Positions 16,880 through 24,985 of a stretch of 43,196 bases of DNA are shown here, one piece after another (the first letter of the stretch is position 1; every line of letters starts with the position of its first letter). The stretch lies in contig NZ_QOVA01000028.1 of the NCBI RefSeq assembly GCF_003332275.1, positions 1 through 43,196 on the forward strand, written 5' to 3'. Origin of the DNA: Edaphovirga cremea. GTDB lineage: Bacteria; Pseudomonadota; Gammaproteobacteria; Enterobacterales; Enterobacteriaceae. The notes below the pieces were generated by a model that was not told the DNA's origin, made no database searches, and saw only the letters and a program-made list of their open reading frames with translations. The position numbers and the translations under genes were made by a program.

Positions 16880-17731
16880 CTAGCAGCAGTCAAGATGGCG
16901 CTGTTTGCAGATTGACAGCACGTCATCTCCATCGCGCAGCCACCAATTCCTGGCCGAGAAGATCTCCACTTCGTGAAATCCCCGGTATCCTTCGGCTTCG
17001 ACGGCCCAACGCGCCGCGCGGATATCAATAACCCCATCACCCATCATGCCGCGATCGAGCAGCAGGTCTTGCGTCGGTGCCAGCCAGTCGCAAATATGGA
17101 AGGCGAGCAGTCGCGATTTCCCGGCACGTTTGATTTGCGAGGAAAATTTCGGATCCCACCAGGTGTGGTAGAGATCGACTGCAATCCCCAATCCGTCATC
17201 TCCGAGTTCGTCGCACAAATCATTGGCCTGTTCGAGCGTATTGATGCAGGCGCGATCGGCGGCATACATCGGGTGCAATGGCTCGATAGCCAGCGGCATC
17301 GACACCGAACGCGAATATTCCAGCAGGGTTGCCAGCCCATCGCGCACCTGCATCCGCGCCTGATACAGATCTTTGCTACTTTCGGGCAAACCGCCCACCA
17401 CCAGCACCAGACACTGTGCATTCAGTTCGAGCGCCTCGTCCACTGCGCGGCGATTATCGTCATTATTGGCCTGACGCAGTTGTTCCGTCGCTGCGGGAAA
17501 CATCCCACCCCGGCAATAACCGGTCACGGTGAGCTGGTGGCTGCGGATGCGGCGCGCCGTCTCCTTTAGCCCAAGAGCCTGGGTTTGATCGCGCCACGGA
17601 GAGATGCCGCGGATATCGTGACGCGCACAGCCATCAATGATTTTGTCGAGCGTCCATTGCTGGCGCACCGTGGCGGTGTTGATTGAGAGCAGCCCCGGAT
17701 CGGGCTGCTGATTGCGTTGTTCAGACATCAA
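16880..17731 (-). CDS. Sugar phosphate isomerase/epimerase-family TIM barrel
   Basis: A 283-residue AP-endonuclease-family-2 (xylose isomerase-like) TIM barrel. Metal-ligand positions of the family are visible: Glu in LAIEPLHPMYAAD, Asp-His in AVDLYHTWWDP, His in LLAFHICDWLAPT, and Glu in YRGFHEVEIFS. Such proteins act as isomerases, epimerases or dehydratases of sugars, inositols and keto-sugars. It ends in ..KQRHLDCC and is placed 34 bases after the Gfo/Idh gene. The pairing with a Gfo/Idh dehydrogenase is typical of inositol or keto-glycoside catabolism; the exact reaction is unknown. Confidence 0.84.
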   Translation of the reverse strand: MMSEQRNQQPDPGLLSINTATVRQQWTLDKIIDGCARHDIRGISPWRDQTQALGLKETARRIRSHQLTVTGYCRGGMFPAATEQLRQANNDDNRRAVDEALELNAQCLVLVVGGLPESSKDLYQARMQVRDGLATLLEYSRSVSMPLAIEPLHPMYAADRACINTLEQANDLCDELGDDGLGIAVDLYHTWWDPKFSSQIKRAGKSRLLAFHICDWLAPTQDLLLDRGMMGDGVIDIRAARWAVEAEGYRGFHEVEIFSARNWWLRDGDDVLSICKQRHLDCC

Positions 17732-17765
17732 TATGAATCCTCTTTCAGGCCATCGGCAGCCGCGA

Positions 17766-18920
17766 TCACTCGCGGTTCAATTCAGGTACGTCAATCCAAC
17801 GGCGTTCGCGCCAGCTTTGCAGTGCCAACTCAACCAGTTGCACGCCTTTCGCGCCTTCCAGCAGATTCCACCTGAAATCGCCTTCGCCCCAGACATGGCG
17901 CAAGAACAGTTCCCATTGCACCTTGAAGGCGTTGTCATAGGCTTGATTCTCAGGCATTTCCGCCCAGTCTTGATAGAAGTCGTGAGTTTGCCGCACGTCC
18001 GGATTCCATACCGGTTTGGGCGTATTGATACTGGCTTGCGTCAGGCAGTCGGTCAGACCGGCGACGGCAGAACCCTTGACGCCATCGACCTGAAACGTCA
18101 CGAGATCGTCACGCCTTACCCGCACGCACCAGGAGCTGTTGATTTGTACGATGGTGCCATTGTGCAATTCAAACGTGGCATAGGCGGCATCATCGGCAGT
18201 GGCGGTATAGGGTTGGCCATTTTCATCCCAGCGTTCAGGAATGTGCGTTGCGCCAAAGCAGCTCAGGCTTTTGATTTCACCGAAAAGATTGTCAATCACG
18301 TAGCGCCAGTGGCAAATCATATCCAGAATGATACCGCCGCCGTCCTGTTGGCGATAATTCCAGGAAGGGCGCTGCGCAGGTTGCAGATCGCCTTCAAAAA
18401 CCCAGTAACCAAATTCGCCCCTGACAGACAGAACTTTGCCAAAGAATCCGGACTGATTGAGCATGTGCAGTTTTTGCAATCCGGGCAACCAGAGCTTATC
18501 TTGCACGACACCATGTTTCACGCCGCGTTCTTGCGCGAAATGGTAAAGATCGAGCGCTTCTTCGAGGCTGACCGCGACCGGTTTTTCGCTGTAGACATGC
18601 TTGCCAGCGGCAATGGCTTTTTTCAGTAGCCCAGGCCGCGCCTGAGTAGTAGCCGCATCGAAGAAGATCGTATCTTGTGGATTACGCAACGCCTGATCCA
18701 GATCGGTAGTCCAGCGTTCAATGTTGTACTCACGGGCGAGCGCCGCGATTTTCTCTTCATTGCGACCAACCAGAATCGGGTCAGGCATGAGCCGATCGCC
18801 ATTTGCCAAAGCAACGCCACCCTGCTGGCGGATGGCGACAATGGAGCGAATCAGATGCTGGTTTTTCCCCATGCGTCCCGTGACGCCGTGCATGATAATG
18901 CCAATAGAATGTGTTGCCAT
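17766..18920 (-). CDS. Gfo/Idh/MocA-family oxidoreductase
   Basis: A 384-residue NAD(P)-dependent dehydrogenase. The N-terminal Rossmann fold starts [20 protein letters not shown], and the family EKP motif (YSEKPVAVS) falls at residues 112-114. The substrate domain follows, with [22 protein letters not shown]. The ATG at 18920 has AGGAG upstream; a longer frame has no such support. It probably oxidises or reduces a sugar or cyclitol in the same pathway as the adjacent TIM barrel and SDR. Confidence 0.86.
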   Translation of the reverse strand: MATHSIGIIMHGVTGRMGKNQHLIRSIVAIRQQGGVALANGDRLMPDPILVGRNEEKIAALAREYNIERWTTDLDQALRNPQDTIFFDAATTQARPGLLKKAIAAGKHVYSEKPVAVSLEEALDLYHFAQERGVKHGVVQDKLWLPGLQKLHMLNQSGFFGKVLSVRGEFGYWVFEGDLQPAQRPSWNYRQQDGGGIILDMICHWRYVIDNLFGEIKSLSCFGATHIPERWDENGQPYTATADDAAYATFELHNGTIVQINSSWCVRVRRDDLVTFQVDGVKGSAVAGLTDCLTQASINTPKPVWNPDVRQTHDFYQDWAEMPENQAYDNAFKVQWELFLRHVWGEGDFRWNLLEGAKGVQLVELALQSWRERRWIDVPELNRE

Positions 18921-18988
18921 TGATGATTCTCCTGCTGATCCGTTTAGCTTTTTGTGCTGATCATTGCATTGCGAGCAACGCACTGTGT

Positions 18989-19777
18989 TTAAAAATGAGG
19001 GATGTTCAATCCGCCGTCGACATTGATAATCTGTCCCACCGTAAAGGGCAGTTTGCCCGCGGCGACGCTGTGCACGACTTGCGCGATATCCTGCGTTTCT
19101 CCCCAGCGTTTCATGGGTACCAGTCCGTCCGCGATTTGCCGATCGTATTTGGGTTTCACGACGCGAGTCATATCCGTGTCGATAATGCCGGGGCGGATTT
19201 CATAGACACCGATCCCTTCCTCGGCGAGACGCAGGGCAAAAAGTTGGGTGATCATGCTGGCTGCTGCCTTTGAGACGCAGTATTCGGCGCGATTGACGGA
19301 AAGAATGGAGGCGCTGCACGACGTGATATTGACGATGCTGCGATGCTGCCCATTGATTTCGCCCTGCTGCAACATGATGTTTGCTGCTCGCTGGGTAAGG
19401 AAAAACATCGCCCGCGCATTGATATCAAGGCAGTACTGATAGTTTTCTGCGGTCACTTCCAGCATGTCGCCGCGCTGTTTGGCCGCGGTTCCGGCATTGT
19501 TGACCAGACAGTCCAGACGGCCCCAACGGGTAAGAATGCTCTCCAGTATGGGCTGGTGATGTTCCAGTTCGGCCACATCACCCGGACAGGCCAGCGCATC
19601 TGCACCGTATTGACTGAGCAGTTCGACCAATTCCTGCTGGCGGATATGACCTTCCGGCGTATCCCGACCATTAATGGCGACATTGAATCCCTGTCTGGCC
19701 AGCTCGATGGCGCACTGTTTGCCGATGCCGCGTGTTGAGCCAGTAACCAAGGCCACCGGACGAGTAGTTAACGTCAT
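18989..19777 (-). CDS. Short-chain dehydrogenase/reductase (FabG-like)
   Basis: A 262-residue SDR. The cofactor loop is TGSTRGIG (12-19), NNAG lies at 93-96, the catalytic Ser is in NITSCSAS near 154, and YCVSK (Tyr166, Lys170) completes the triad. It is often annotated as 3-ketoacyl-ACP reductase, but its place as first gene of a sugar-type catabolic operon argues for a sugar or polyol dehydrogenase. Its promoter (19793-19821) overlaps a TetR-type operator. Confidence 0.86.
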   Translation of the reverse strand: MTLTTRPVALVTGSTRGIGKQCAIELARQGFNVAINGRDTPEGHIRQQELVELLSQYGADALACPGDVAELEHHQPILESILTRWGRLDCLVNNAGTAAKQRGDMLEVTAENYQYCLDINARAMFFLTQRAANIMLQQGEINGQHRSIVNITSCSASILSVNRAEYCVSKAAASMITQLFALRLAEEGIGVYEIRPGIIDTDMTRVVKPKYDRQIADGLVPMKRWGETQDIAQVVHSVAAGKLPFTVGQIINVDGGLNIPHF

Positions 19778-19792
19778 AGAATCTCCATTCCC

Positions 19793-19831
19793 ATAATATT
19801 CAAATGGTTATAATCAACCAACCGTTTGGTT
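19793..19831 (-). promoter_or_regulatory. Operon promoter with overlapping TetR-type operator O1
   Basis: On the minus strand TTGGTT (19821-19816) and TATTAT (19798-19793) are 17 bases apart, just before the SDR start. The inverted repeat AACCAA-CCGT-TTGGTT (19816-19831) covers the -35. A bound repressor would block polymerase there. Confidence 0.65.
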
Positions 19832-19884
19832 ATTTATCGATTCTAGAAGGTATTTTGGCGGAAAAAAATGATCCAACTCGCATA

Positions 19885-19902
19885 ATCAACCAGACGGTTG
19901 AT
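19885..19902. promoter_or_regulatory. TetR-type operator O2
   Basis: ATCAACC-AGAC-GGTTGAT is a perfect 7-bp inverted repeat. It shares the core AACCA(A/G)ACGGTTG with the minus-strand reading of O1, which suggests one regulator binds both. The divergently encoded TetR protein is the obvious candidate. Confidence 0.65.
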
Positions 19903-19946
19903 AGATTTTTGAACAGGATCACAGTGTTGATTGTGAACCTGACTTT

Positions 19947-19975
19947 TTGGTTGAGGGTTGGGGCTATGGTAAGAT
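19947..19975 (+). promoter_or_regulatory. Probable promoter of the TetR gene
   Basis: TTGGTT (19947-19952) and TAAGAT (19970-19975) are 17 bases apart on the plus strand, 81 bases before the regulator gene. AACC...GGTT half-sites (19936-19952) around the -35 could be a weak third operator for autoregulation. Confidence 0.5.
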
Positions 19976-20055
19976 TAGACAGTTTGCACAGAGCAGCTAA
20001 CTACGCTGCAACGTCAAGTACGAAGGACAGTACCCTAATAATTTGAGGTGGTGGC

Positions 20056-20697
20056 GTGGCAGAAGACATAAAGCCTAAACGTAAACGTGACCCGGCACTT
20101 ACCCAGGCGCGGATCCTTGCCGCTGCAAGTAATGAGTTCGCAGAGAAAGGATTTGATGGAGCCCGCGTTGAGCAAATAGCCAGTCTGGCAGATATCAATA
20201 AACAACTTATTTATCATTATTTTAATAATAAGGATGAGCTATTCACCCGCGTTTTGGAAGACGCGTACCGTGGGATCCGCAAGGAAGAAGCGGCTTTGCG
20301 ACTGGATCATCTGCCCGCCGATCAGGCCATTTTACAGTTGGTGGATTTCACCTGGCATTACTATTTGGATCACCCTGAATTTATTCGTTTGCTCAATAGT
20401 GAGAACCAGCAAAAGGCGCGTCACCTGAAAGAATCGCGTAATATTGATGAGATCAATATTAGTTGGCAGGGAATTTCTCAGGCGCTGATCGCGCGTGGTG
20501 AACGCGAAGGCACCGTTAAACCGGGGTTGGATGCCATGCAATTGAACATATCCATTTCGGCACTGGGATTCTTTTACCTGATGAACTGCTCTACACTTTC
20601 CATCGTTTATCAGCAAGATCTCCTCGAAGCGAACGCACTGGATAAACGTCTGGCCGTCATGAGGGACACTATCGCCTGCTGGATACGCCCGGTGTAA
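20056..20697 (+). CDS. TetR/AcrR-family transcriptional repressor
   Basis: A 213-residue regulator. The N-terminal helix-turn-helix runs from RILAAASNEFAEKGF to INKQLIYHYFNNKDELF (residues 19-63), the classic TetR pattern. The C-terminal ligand domain resembles the RutR-like group. It starts at GTG 20056 behind GAGGTGG. It is divergent from the five-gene catabolic operon and separated from it by 278 bases carrying two matching operators, so it very likely represses that operon until a pathway metabolite binds. Confidence 0.87.
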   Translation: MAEDIKPKRKRDPALTQARILAAASNEFAEKGFDGARVEQIASLADINKQLIYHYFNNKDELFTRVLEDAYRGIRKEEAALRLDHLPADQAILQLVDFTWHYYLDHPEFIRLLNSENQQKARHLKESRNIDEINISWQGISQALIARGEREGTVKPGLDAMQLNISISALGFFYLMNCSTLSIVYQQDLLEANALDKRLAVMRDTIACWIRPV

Positions 20698-20737
20698 CTC
20701 GATGCGAGTGCTGAAAGTTTTTTAGAGGACAAGTCTG

Positions 20738-21547
20738 ATGTCAGCGCACTTTACCATGATCCCCTGCGCAATGGCGGGTGTCGAGGCCGTTCAGGCCGAG
20801 TCGGATCGCTCGTTTCCCAGGCATTTCCACGAGCAGTTTGGTATTGGTGTGATTGAGGCCGGCGCGCAAAAATCATTGAGCGGTCGTGGCGTTGTTGAGG
20901 CCGGGCCAGGTCATACGATTACCGTGAATCCGGGTGAAGTGCATGATGGCAAACCCTACGGCGGCGACATACGTGCCTGGCGGATGCTGTACATCGACCC
21001 TTCACTGGTTTCGGCCACTCTGGCTGATTTGTCTGAGGGCAACATTTCTTACGGCGAGTTTTCGTCCCCTGCGTTGCGCGATACATTCGCCGCATCCTGT
21101 TTTCGCAATCTGTTCAACAGCATGACCGGGCAGGGCGATGGGATGGAGAGGGAACAACAGCTGTTGACACTGCTGGCGCAGTTGATTGTTCTGCCCGTTG
21201 CCAGTACCGATGCTTTTTCTGACGCAAAATCTGTGATGTTACAGGCCAGGGAGATGATGGATGATGACCCGGCGAGAGACCTCTCGCTTGCCGATTTGTC
21301 AGAAGCGACGAGCATGAGCCGTTTTCAGTTCTTGCGCGCATTCAGCCGTGCCACGGGCCTAACGCCCCATGCGTATCTGGTACAGCGTCGTGTACAACTG
21401 GCCCGAAAATTAATCGCGTCGGGAACGTCACTGACCGACGCAGCGGGTCTGGCGGGATTTGCCGATCAAAGTCACATGACCCGTCATTTCATCCGCGCGC
21501 TCGGGATCTCCCCCGGAATTTATGCAGCGAATGTTCGCAAGATCTGA
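20738..21547 (+). CDS. AraC-family transcriptional regulator
   Basis: A 269-residue protein. The N-terminal cupin-like sensor contains FPRHFHEQFGIGVIEAG and HTITVNPGEVHDG. The C-terminal pair of helix-turn-helices runs from about 165 to 265 (LSLADLSEATSMSRFQFLRAFSRATGLTPHAY ... LAGFADQSHMTRHFIRALGISPG). This AraC subtype is commonly found next to a LysE/RhtB exporter gene, as here, and probably activates it in response to an amino acid. It is 40 bases after the TetR gene but probably belongs functionally with lysE. Confidence 0.87.
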   Translation: MSAHFTMIPCAMAGVEAVQAESDRSFPRHFHEQFGIGVIEAGAQKSLSGRGVVEAGPGHTITVNPGEVHDGKPYGGDIRAWRMLYIDPSLVSATLADLSEGNISYGEFSSPALRDTFAASCFRNLFNSMTGQGDGMEREQQLLTLLAQLIVLPVASTDAFSDAKSVMLQAREMMDDDPARDLSLADLSEATSMSRFQFLRAFSRATGLTPHAYLVQRRVQLARKLIASGTSLTDAAGLAGFADQSHMTRHFIRALGISPGIYAANVRKI

Positions 21548-21721
21548 AGCGCTGCAATTTCATTCAAGACGATAGTTTATGCGTTGGCTACAGTGCGGGC
21601 AGATGTTTTCTTTCTCTTCTGCCCTTTGCTGCCGGTGAACTATGAAATCTATACACATTCCACTGAAGTTTATGCCATCCCGTTCCTTGGACGTGTTTCC
21701 TCCTGTCTGTTGGAGGAAAAA

Positions 21722-22330
21722 ATGTTAAGTGCAGATTTTCTACTGACCTCTTTTGTGGTGGCGGTTTCCCCCGGCACCGGCGTTTTATATACCTTGTCAG
21801 CAGGGTTGTCGCAGGGGAGACGCGCGAGTCTGATCGCGGCGCTGGGATGCACACTGGGGATTGTGCCGCACATTTTGATCGTGGTCACCGGATTGGCGGC
21901 GATGTTACATACCGGCACTCTGGCCTATCAGATTTTGAAATATCTGGGTATTGGCTATCTGTTGTTTATGACTTGGCAAATGCTACGCAGTGATCAAAAT
22001 AGCATGCAATTCAAGGAGGATATGCAGGTATCGGCATGGCGACTGGCCTGCTCAGGAACGTTGATGAATATCCTGAATCCGAAGCTGGTTATCTTTTTTC
22101 TGGCTTTTTTGCCGCAGTTTATGAGTGCGGATGAACCCTCACCTATGCGGCATTTAATTCTGCTGGGGATCGCTTTCATGGCAATAACACTGATTGTGTT
22201 TGTTGGCTATGGCATGACGGTGGCGTCTTTCAGAAATCTGGTTCAATCACGTCCTCATGTCATGCTTTGGCTTCAGCGCTGTTTTGCCATGGCCTTTGTC
22301 GCTATGAGCCTGAAACTGGCCTTGTTTTAG
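21722..22330 (+). CDS. LysE/RhtB-family amino acid exporter
   Basis: A 202-residue inner-membrane protein with about six hydrophobic segments. Family motifs are VAVSPGTGVLYTLSAGLSQGRRAS near the start and LMNILNPKLVIFFLAFLPQF near 120-140. The ATG at 21722 follows TTGGAGGAAAAA, a near-ideal ribosome site; the frame runs open for 46 more codons upstream without one. It exports an amino acid or homoserine-lactone-like compound, probably under the AraC regulator before it. Confidence 0.87.
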   Translation: MLSADFLLTSFVVAVSPGTGVLYTLSAGLSQGRRASLIAALGCTLGIVPHILIVVTGLAAMLHTGTLAYQILKYLGIGYLLFMTWQMLRSDQNSMQFKEDMQVSAWRLACSGTLMNILNPKLVIFFLAFLPQFMSADEPSPMRHLILLGIAFMAITLIVFVGYGMTVASFRNLVQSRPHVMLWLQRCFAMAFVAMSLKLALF

Positions 22331-22386
22331 GCTTGCGCAGCCATTCAGAATTTTTATGAACATCCTATGTGGTAAATTCTTCAATT

Positions 22387-22842
22387 CTAAATGGGTAATT
22401 TCGTCTTGTAGTAAGCGATATATTCCTTATATTCGTCTTCGGTGCTTGCGGGTATTTCCTCGGCAGGGAAAAACATCAAATTCAACGACTCTTCACCGTC
22501 AGCAACCATCTCTCCAGTGTAAAAACGACAGAGATAGAGGGCGGTGATGACATGCAGTTGGTCTTGGTTGGGTAGGGTGAAAAAGTACTTTTCACCGGAA
22601 AAAACGTTCAAAAACTGCAGTGGTCCAAGCTGCAAACCCGTTTCTTCCAGCACTTCCCTACGTGCGGTGTCTTCAAGAGACTCGCCGAGTTCAAGCAAAC
22701 CTCCCGGCAGTCCCCAACAACCATTTATTCTCTGTTGCAGGAGGATATGCCCCGCGCTATTGAGAATGATGACATTTGAACCTGCCAGCAGGAGTGGGCG
22801 ATGTCCGACAAGTGCTCTCATCTCTTGCACATAATTGCTCAT
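22387..22842 (-). CDS. Nudix hydrolase
   Basis: A 151-residue protein with a complete Nudix box at residues 48-70 (GLLELGESLEDTARREVLEETGL; Gx5Ex7REUxEExGU). These Mg-dependent enzymes cleave nucleoside diphosphates linked to another group. The substrate cannot be told from sequence; the sanitising MutT-like and ADP-ribose types are both possible. It is convergent with lysE and has GGAG upstream of the ATG. No functional link to either neighbour is evident. Confidence 0.88.
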   Translation of the reverse strand: MSNYVQEMRALVGHRPLLLAGSNVIILNSAGHILLQQRINGCWGLPGGLLELGESLEDTARREVLEETGLQLGPLQFLNVFSGEKYFFTLPNQDQLHVITALYLCRFYTGEMVADGEESLNLMFFPAEEIPASTEDEYKEYIAYYKTKLPI

Positions 22843-22966
22843 CTGAATGACTCCATAAAGAGGAACGCATGGTTATTACGCAAGCAGAATCAAGATACCA
22901 GATGCCGTCCACAATTCCTCTTTATCGAACGCCAAACAAGAAAGATTCAATTTAAAAACAACCACG

Positions 22967-23839
22967 ATGACGGTTTCCGTTATCATTTTAATTATTGGTT
23001 TGTGCCTCACCGTCTGGCAGGGATATGCGCTTCATTTACAAGAACCACGAATAAAGCTTACTGCAGATGCCGCGACGACCGCTGCCTATTTAATTGTTAC
23101 CGTCTCTTTCACGCTATTGTGGTTGTGTCATCAGCGCTTTGGGCAGACTTTAACATCCGTGATATTGTTCACGGTGGTGATGATCATGACCCTGCTCCTT
23201 GTTGTATTGACTGAGACGCGGTCAGCGGTGTTGACAACTCCGATACTGTTCTTTATCTATTTTATCGTTAAATTTAGACGGGTAGATAAAAAAATAAAGA
23301 ACACTTTCCTTGTTCTTTGCCTTGCTGGTGTAGTTATTACCCCATGGGTCATTCAAAATCGAATCAAGGAAATCAGTCATGATATTAGCGAATATCATAA
23401 CAATAACGACACCTCAATCGGTGCAAGGTTTTCTATCTGGCAAAGTGGCTGGTACAGCGTAACACCTTCTGTTTTAGGGCAAAGTCCTGATGACCGCACC
23501 AGGAAGGCACGGGAATATATAGAAAAATTTACAAGATATAACCCGGAAGCCTACAAAAACGTCATGTACAACTTGCACAATGAGGCTCTTGAAGTGCTCT
23601 CGCTGCAAGGTATCCTGGGTCTGCTCTCACTTATGCTGTTCTTTCTTACCAGCGTACTCTATGGATTTTTTGGCATAAGAGGGAACAGCAATGGCGTGTT
23701 CTTTGTCGTGGTGCCAATCATTATCATGGGGCTAACGGATTCGGTATTGATTCAAGGTAACACCGTTCTGGTTGTGTGCATGGCCTTGAGCCTGTGCCAG
23801 TTGAGGCTCAGCAAAACAGAACCAGCAGCAATGACCTGA
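22967..23839 (+). pseudogene. waaL: N-terminally truncated O-antigen ligase (WaaL/RfaL-like)
   Basis: A 290-residue hydrophobic protein with the Wzy_C/WaaL C-terminal features: LTETRSAVLT near residue 82 (the TQTRxxxL motif), GARFSIWQSGW and the periplasmic-loop NLHNEALEVLSLQGILG. Compared with E. coli WaaL (about 419 residues) some 130 N-terminal residues, including the first membrane helices, are missing. The same frame stays open upstream to TAA near 22855, without a start codon or ribosome site, so a 5' deletion is likely. WaaL joins O-antigen to lipid A-core at the periplasmic face. No other LPS-core genes are nearby. Confidence 0.65.
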
Positions 23840-23932
23840 TATGATAGCTTTCCCCACTGTTGAAGGCGGTAGGGAAAGGAACAAAACCGTTTTTGCTCAG
23901 ATGAGCTATATCTATTGATTGAAATGCATGAA

Positions 23933-23964
23933 GCCCGCTTAGTGTCAGAAGTGGGCATTACTCA
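23933..23964. repeat. Dispersed palindromic repeat, copy 1
   Basis: GCCCGCTT and AAGTGGGC flank a short loop and are followed by ATTACTCA. The 32 bases match 28 of 32 in the copy at 33005-33036. Sequence and symmetry suggest a REP-like intergenic element. The rest of the 280 bases between the ligase fragment and yaiL shows no gene. Confidence 0.6.
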
Positions 23965-24119
23965 CTGAGCGTTGTGCCTAAACCTGAGAGCAGGTCACGC
24001 CAGCCTCTGATAGACCCCGCTAAACTCAAGCCGTACAGCGATCAGGTCCTGCAATCTGGTACAGCCTCAAAAATTACAGGTATAATCCCACAAATCATTC
24101 AACTGGTTTAGAAACGAAG

Positions 24120-24659
24120 ATGACAAAACTCACCTTACAAGAGCAGATGCTAAAAGCTGGATTAGTGACCAGCAAAAAAATGGCCAAAGTCCAAAGAACG
24201 GCTAAAAAATCACGAGTTCAGGCTCGTGAGGCAAGAGAGGCTGTGGAAGAGAATAAAAAAGCACAACTTGAGCGTGATAAACAGCTAAGCGAACAACAAA
24301 AACAAGCTGTTTTATCTAAAGAATATAAAGCTCAGGTGAAGCAACTCATTGAAATGAACAGAATCGACATTTCAAAAGGCGATATTGGTTTTAACTTCAC
24401 AGATAATAATTTAATTAAAAAAATAGTTGTGGATAAGATTACCCAAGCTCAGTTAATCAGTGGCCGTCTCGCCATTGCTCGTTTGGTTGTTGATAACAGT
24501 GGCGAGAGTGAATACGCTATTATCCCCGCGAGCGTAGCCGACAAAATCGCGCAGCGAGATGCGAACAGTATTGTATTAAATAGTGCGCTTAGTCAGGAAG
24601 AGCAAGATGAAGAAGATCCGTATGCCGATTTTAAAGTGCCCGATGATTTGATGTGGTAA
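24120..24659 (+). CDS. yaiL: YaiL family (DUF2058) nucleoid-associated-like protein
   Basis: A 179-residue soluble protein that follows E. coli YaiL closely: MTKLTLQEQMLKAGLVTSKKM at the start, a basic/charged coiled region from about 25 to 70, and a C-terminal domain ending in DDPYADFKVPDDLMW-like acidic residues. The family was described as nucleic-acid-associated regulators of unknown detail. It is a single gene with its own terminator and is probably conserved core genome. Confidence 0.93.
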   Translation: MTKLTLQEQMLKAGLVTSKKMAKVQRTAKKSRVQAREAREAVEENKKAQLERDKQLSEQQKQAVLSKEYKAQVKQLIEMNRIDISKGDIGFNFTDNNLIKKIVVDKITQAQLISGRLAIARLVVDNSGESEYAIIPASVADKIAQRDANSIVLNSALSQEEQDEEDPYADFKVPDDLMW

Positions 24660-24684
24660 TTAACGTTTTGCAGAGTTATATGTA

Positions 24685-24710
24685 TGAAAAGCCCCTCAGG
24701 GCTTTTCATT
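24685..24710 (+). terminator. Terminator after yaiL
   Basis: TGAAAAGCCC and GGGCTTTTCA (24685-24694, 24699-24708) form a 10-bp stem with a CTCA loop, 25 bases past the stop. The T's are inside the stem. Confidence 0.75.
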
Positions 24711-24749
24711 GAGATTTGCTGTTGAGCCAGCTCATGGAAAAACGCAGGG

Positions 24750-24839
24750 TTATTCTGGGGAGTTCCAACATTTTGCTGCCAGCCCGACTGGATTACGTCT
24801 TTTGGCTTCCCAGCTTTTTATCGTATCTACGCTAGTACC
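24750..24839 (-). pseudogene. Remnant of an XRE-family helix-turn-helix regulator
   Basis: The minus strand reads GTSVDTIKSWEAKRRNPVGL before a stop at 24750. This is the recognition-helix region of YiaG/HigA-like regulators (xSVxTVxxWExGxRxPxG). An in-frame TAA lies immediately upstream of it and no start is in reach, so only a fragment survives. It hints at a lost toxin-antitoxin or prophage gene between yaiL and the next operon. Confidence 0.6.
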
Positions 24840-24936
24840 TTTTTATTGGTCTGGGTGTAAATGGGCGTGACCGTCAACTTTGCGCTGTGAGTTCAACCGA
24901 TCGAAGCATCAAAGCTCGATGATTCAGTGCCAAAGC

Positions 24937-24959
24937 AGGCGACAACGCTCGCCTTTTTT
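24937..24959 (+). terminator. Plus-strand terminator without an obvious gene
   Basis: AGGCGA-CAACGC-TCGCCT is followed by six T's (24954-24959) on the plus strand. No plus-strand reading frame ends nearby; the preceding yaiL has its own terminator. On the minus strand it sits just beyond the stop of the ten-gene block and could end that operon only weakly, since the T-run lies on the other side. Confidence 0.6.
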
Positions 24960-24985
24960 GAATCATAATGATGGCCTCAGTCTAT

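Noticed and set aside
17712-18629. 305-codon plus-strand frame opposite the Gfo/Idh gene
   Set aside because: Antisense to a gene with the conserved EKP motif; no family features of its own.
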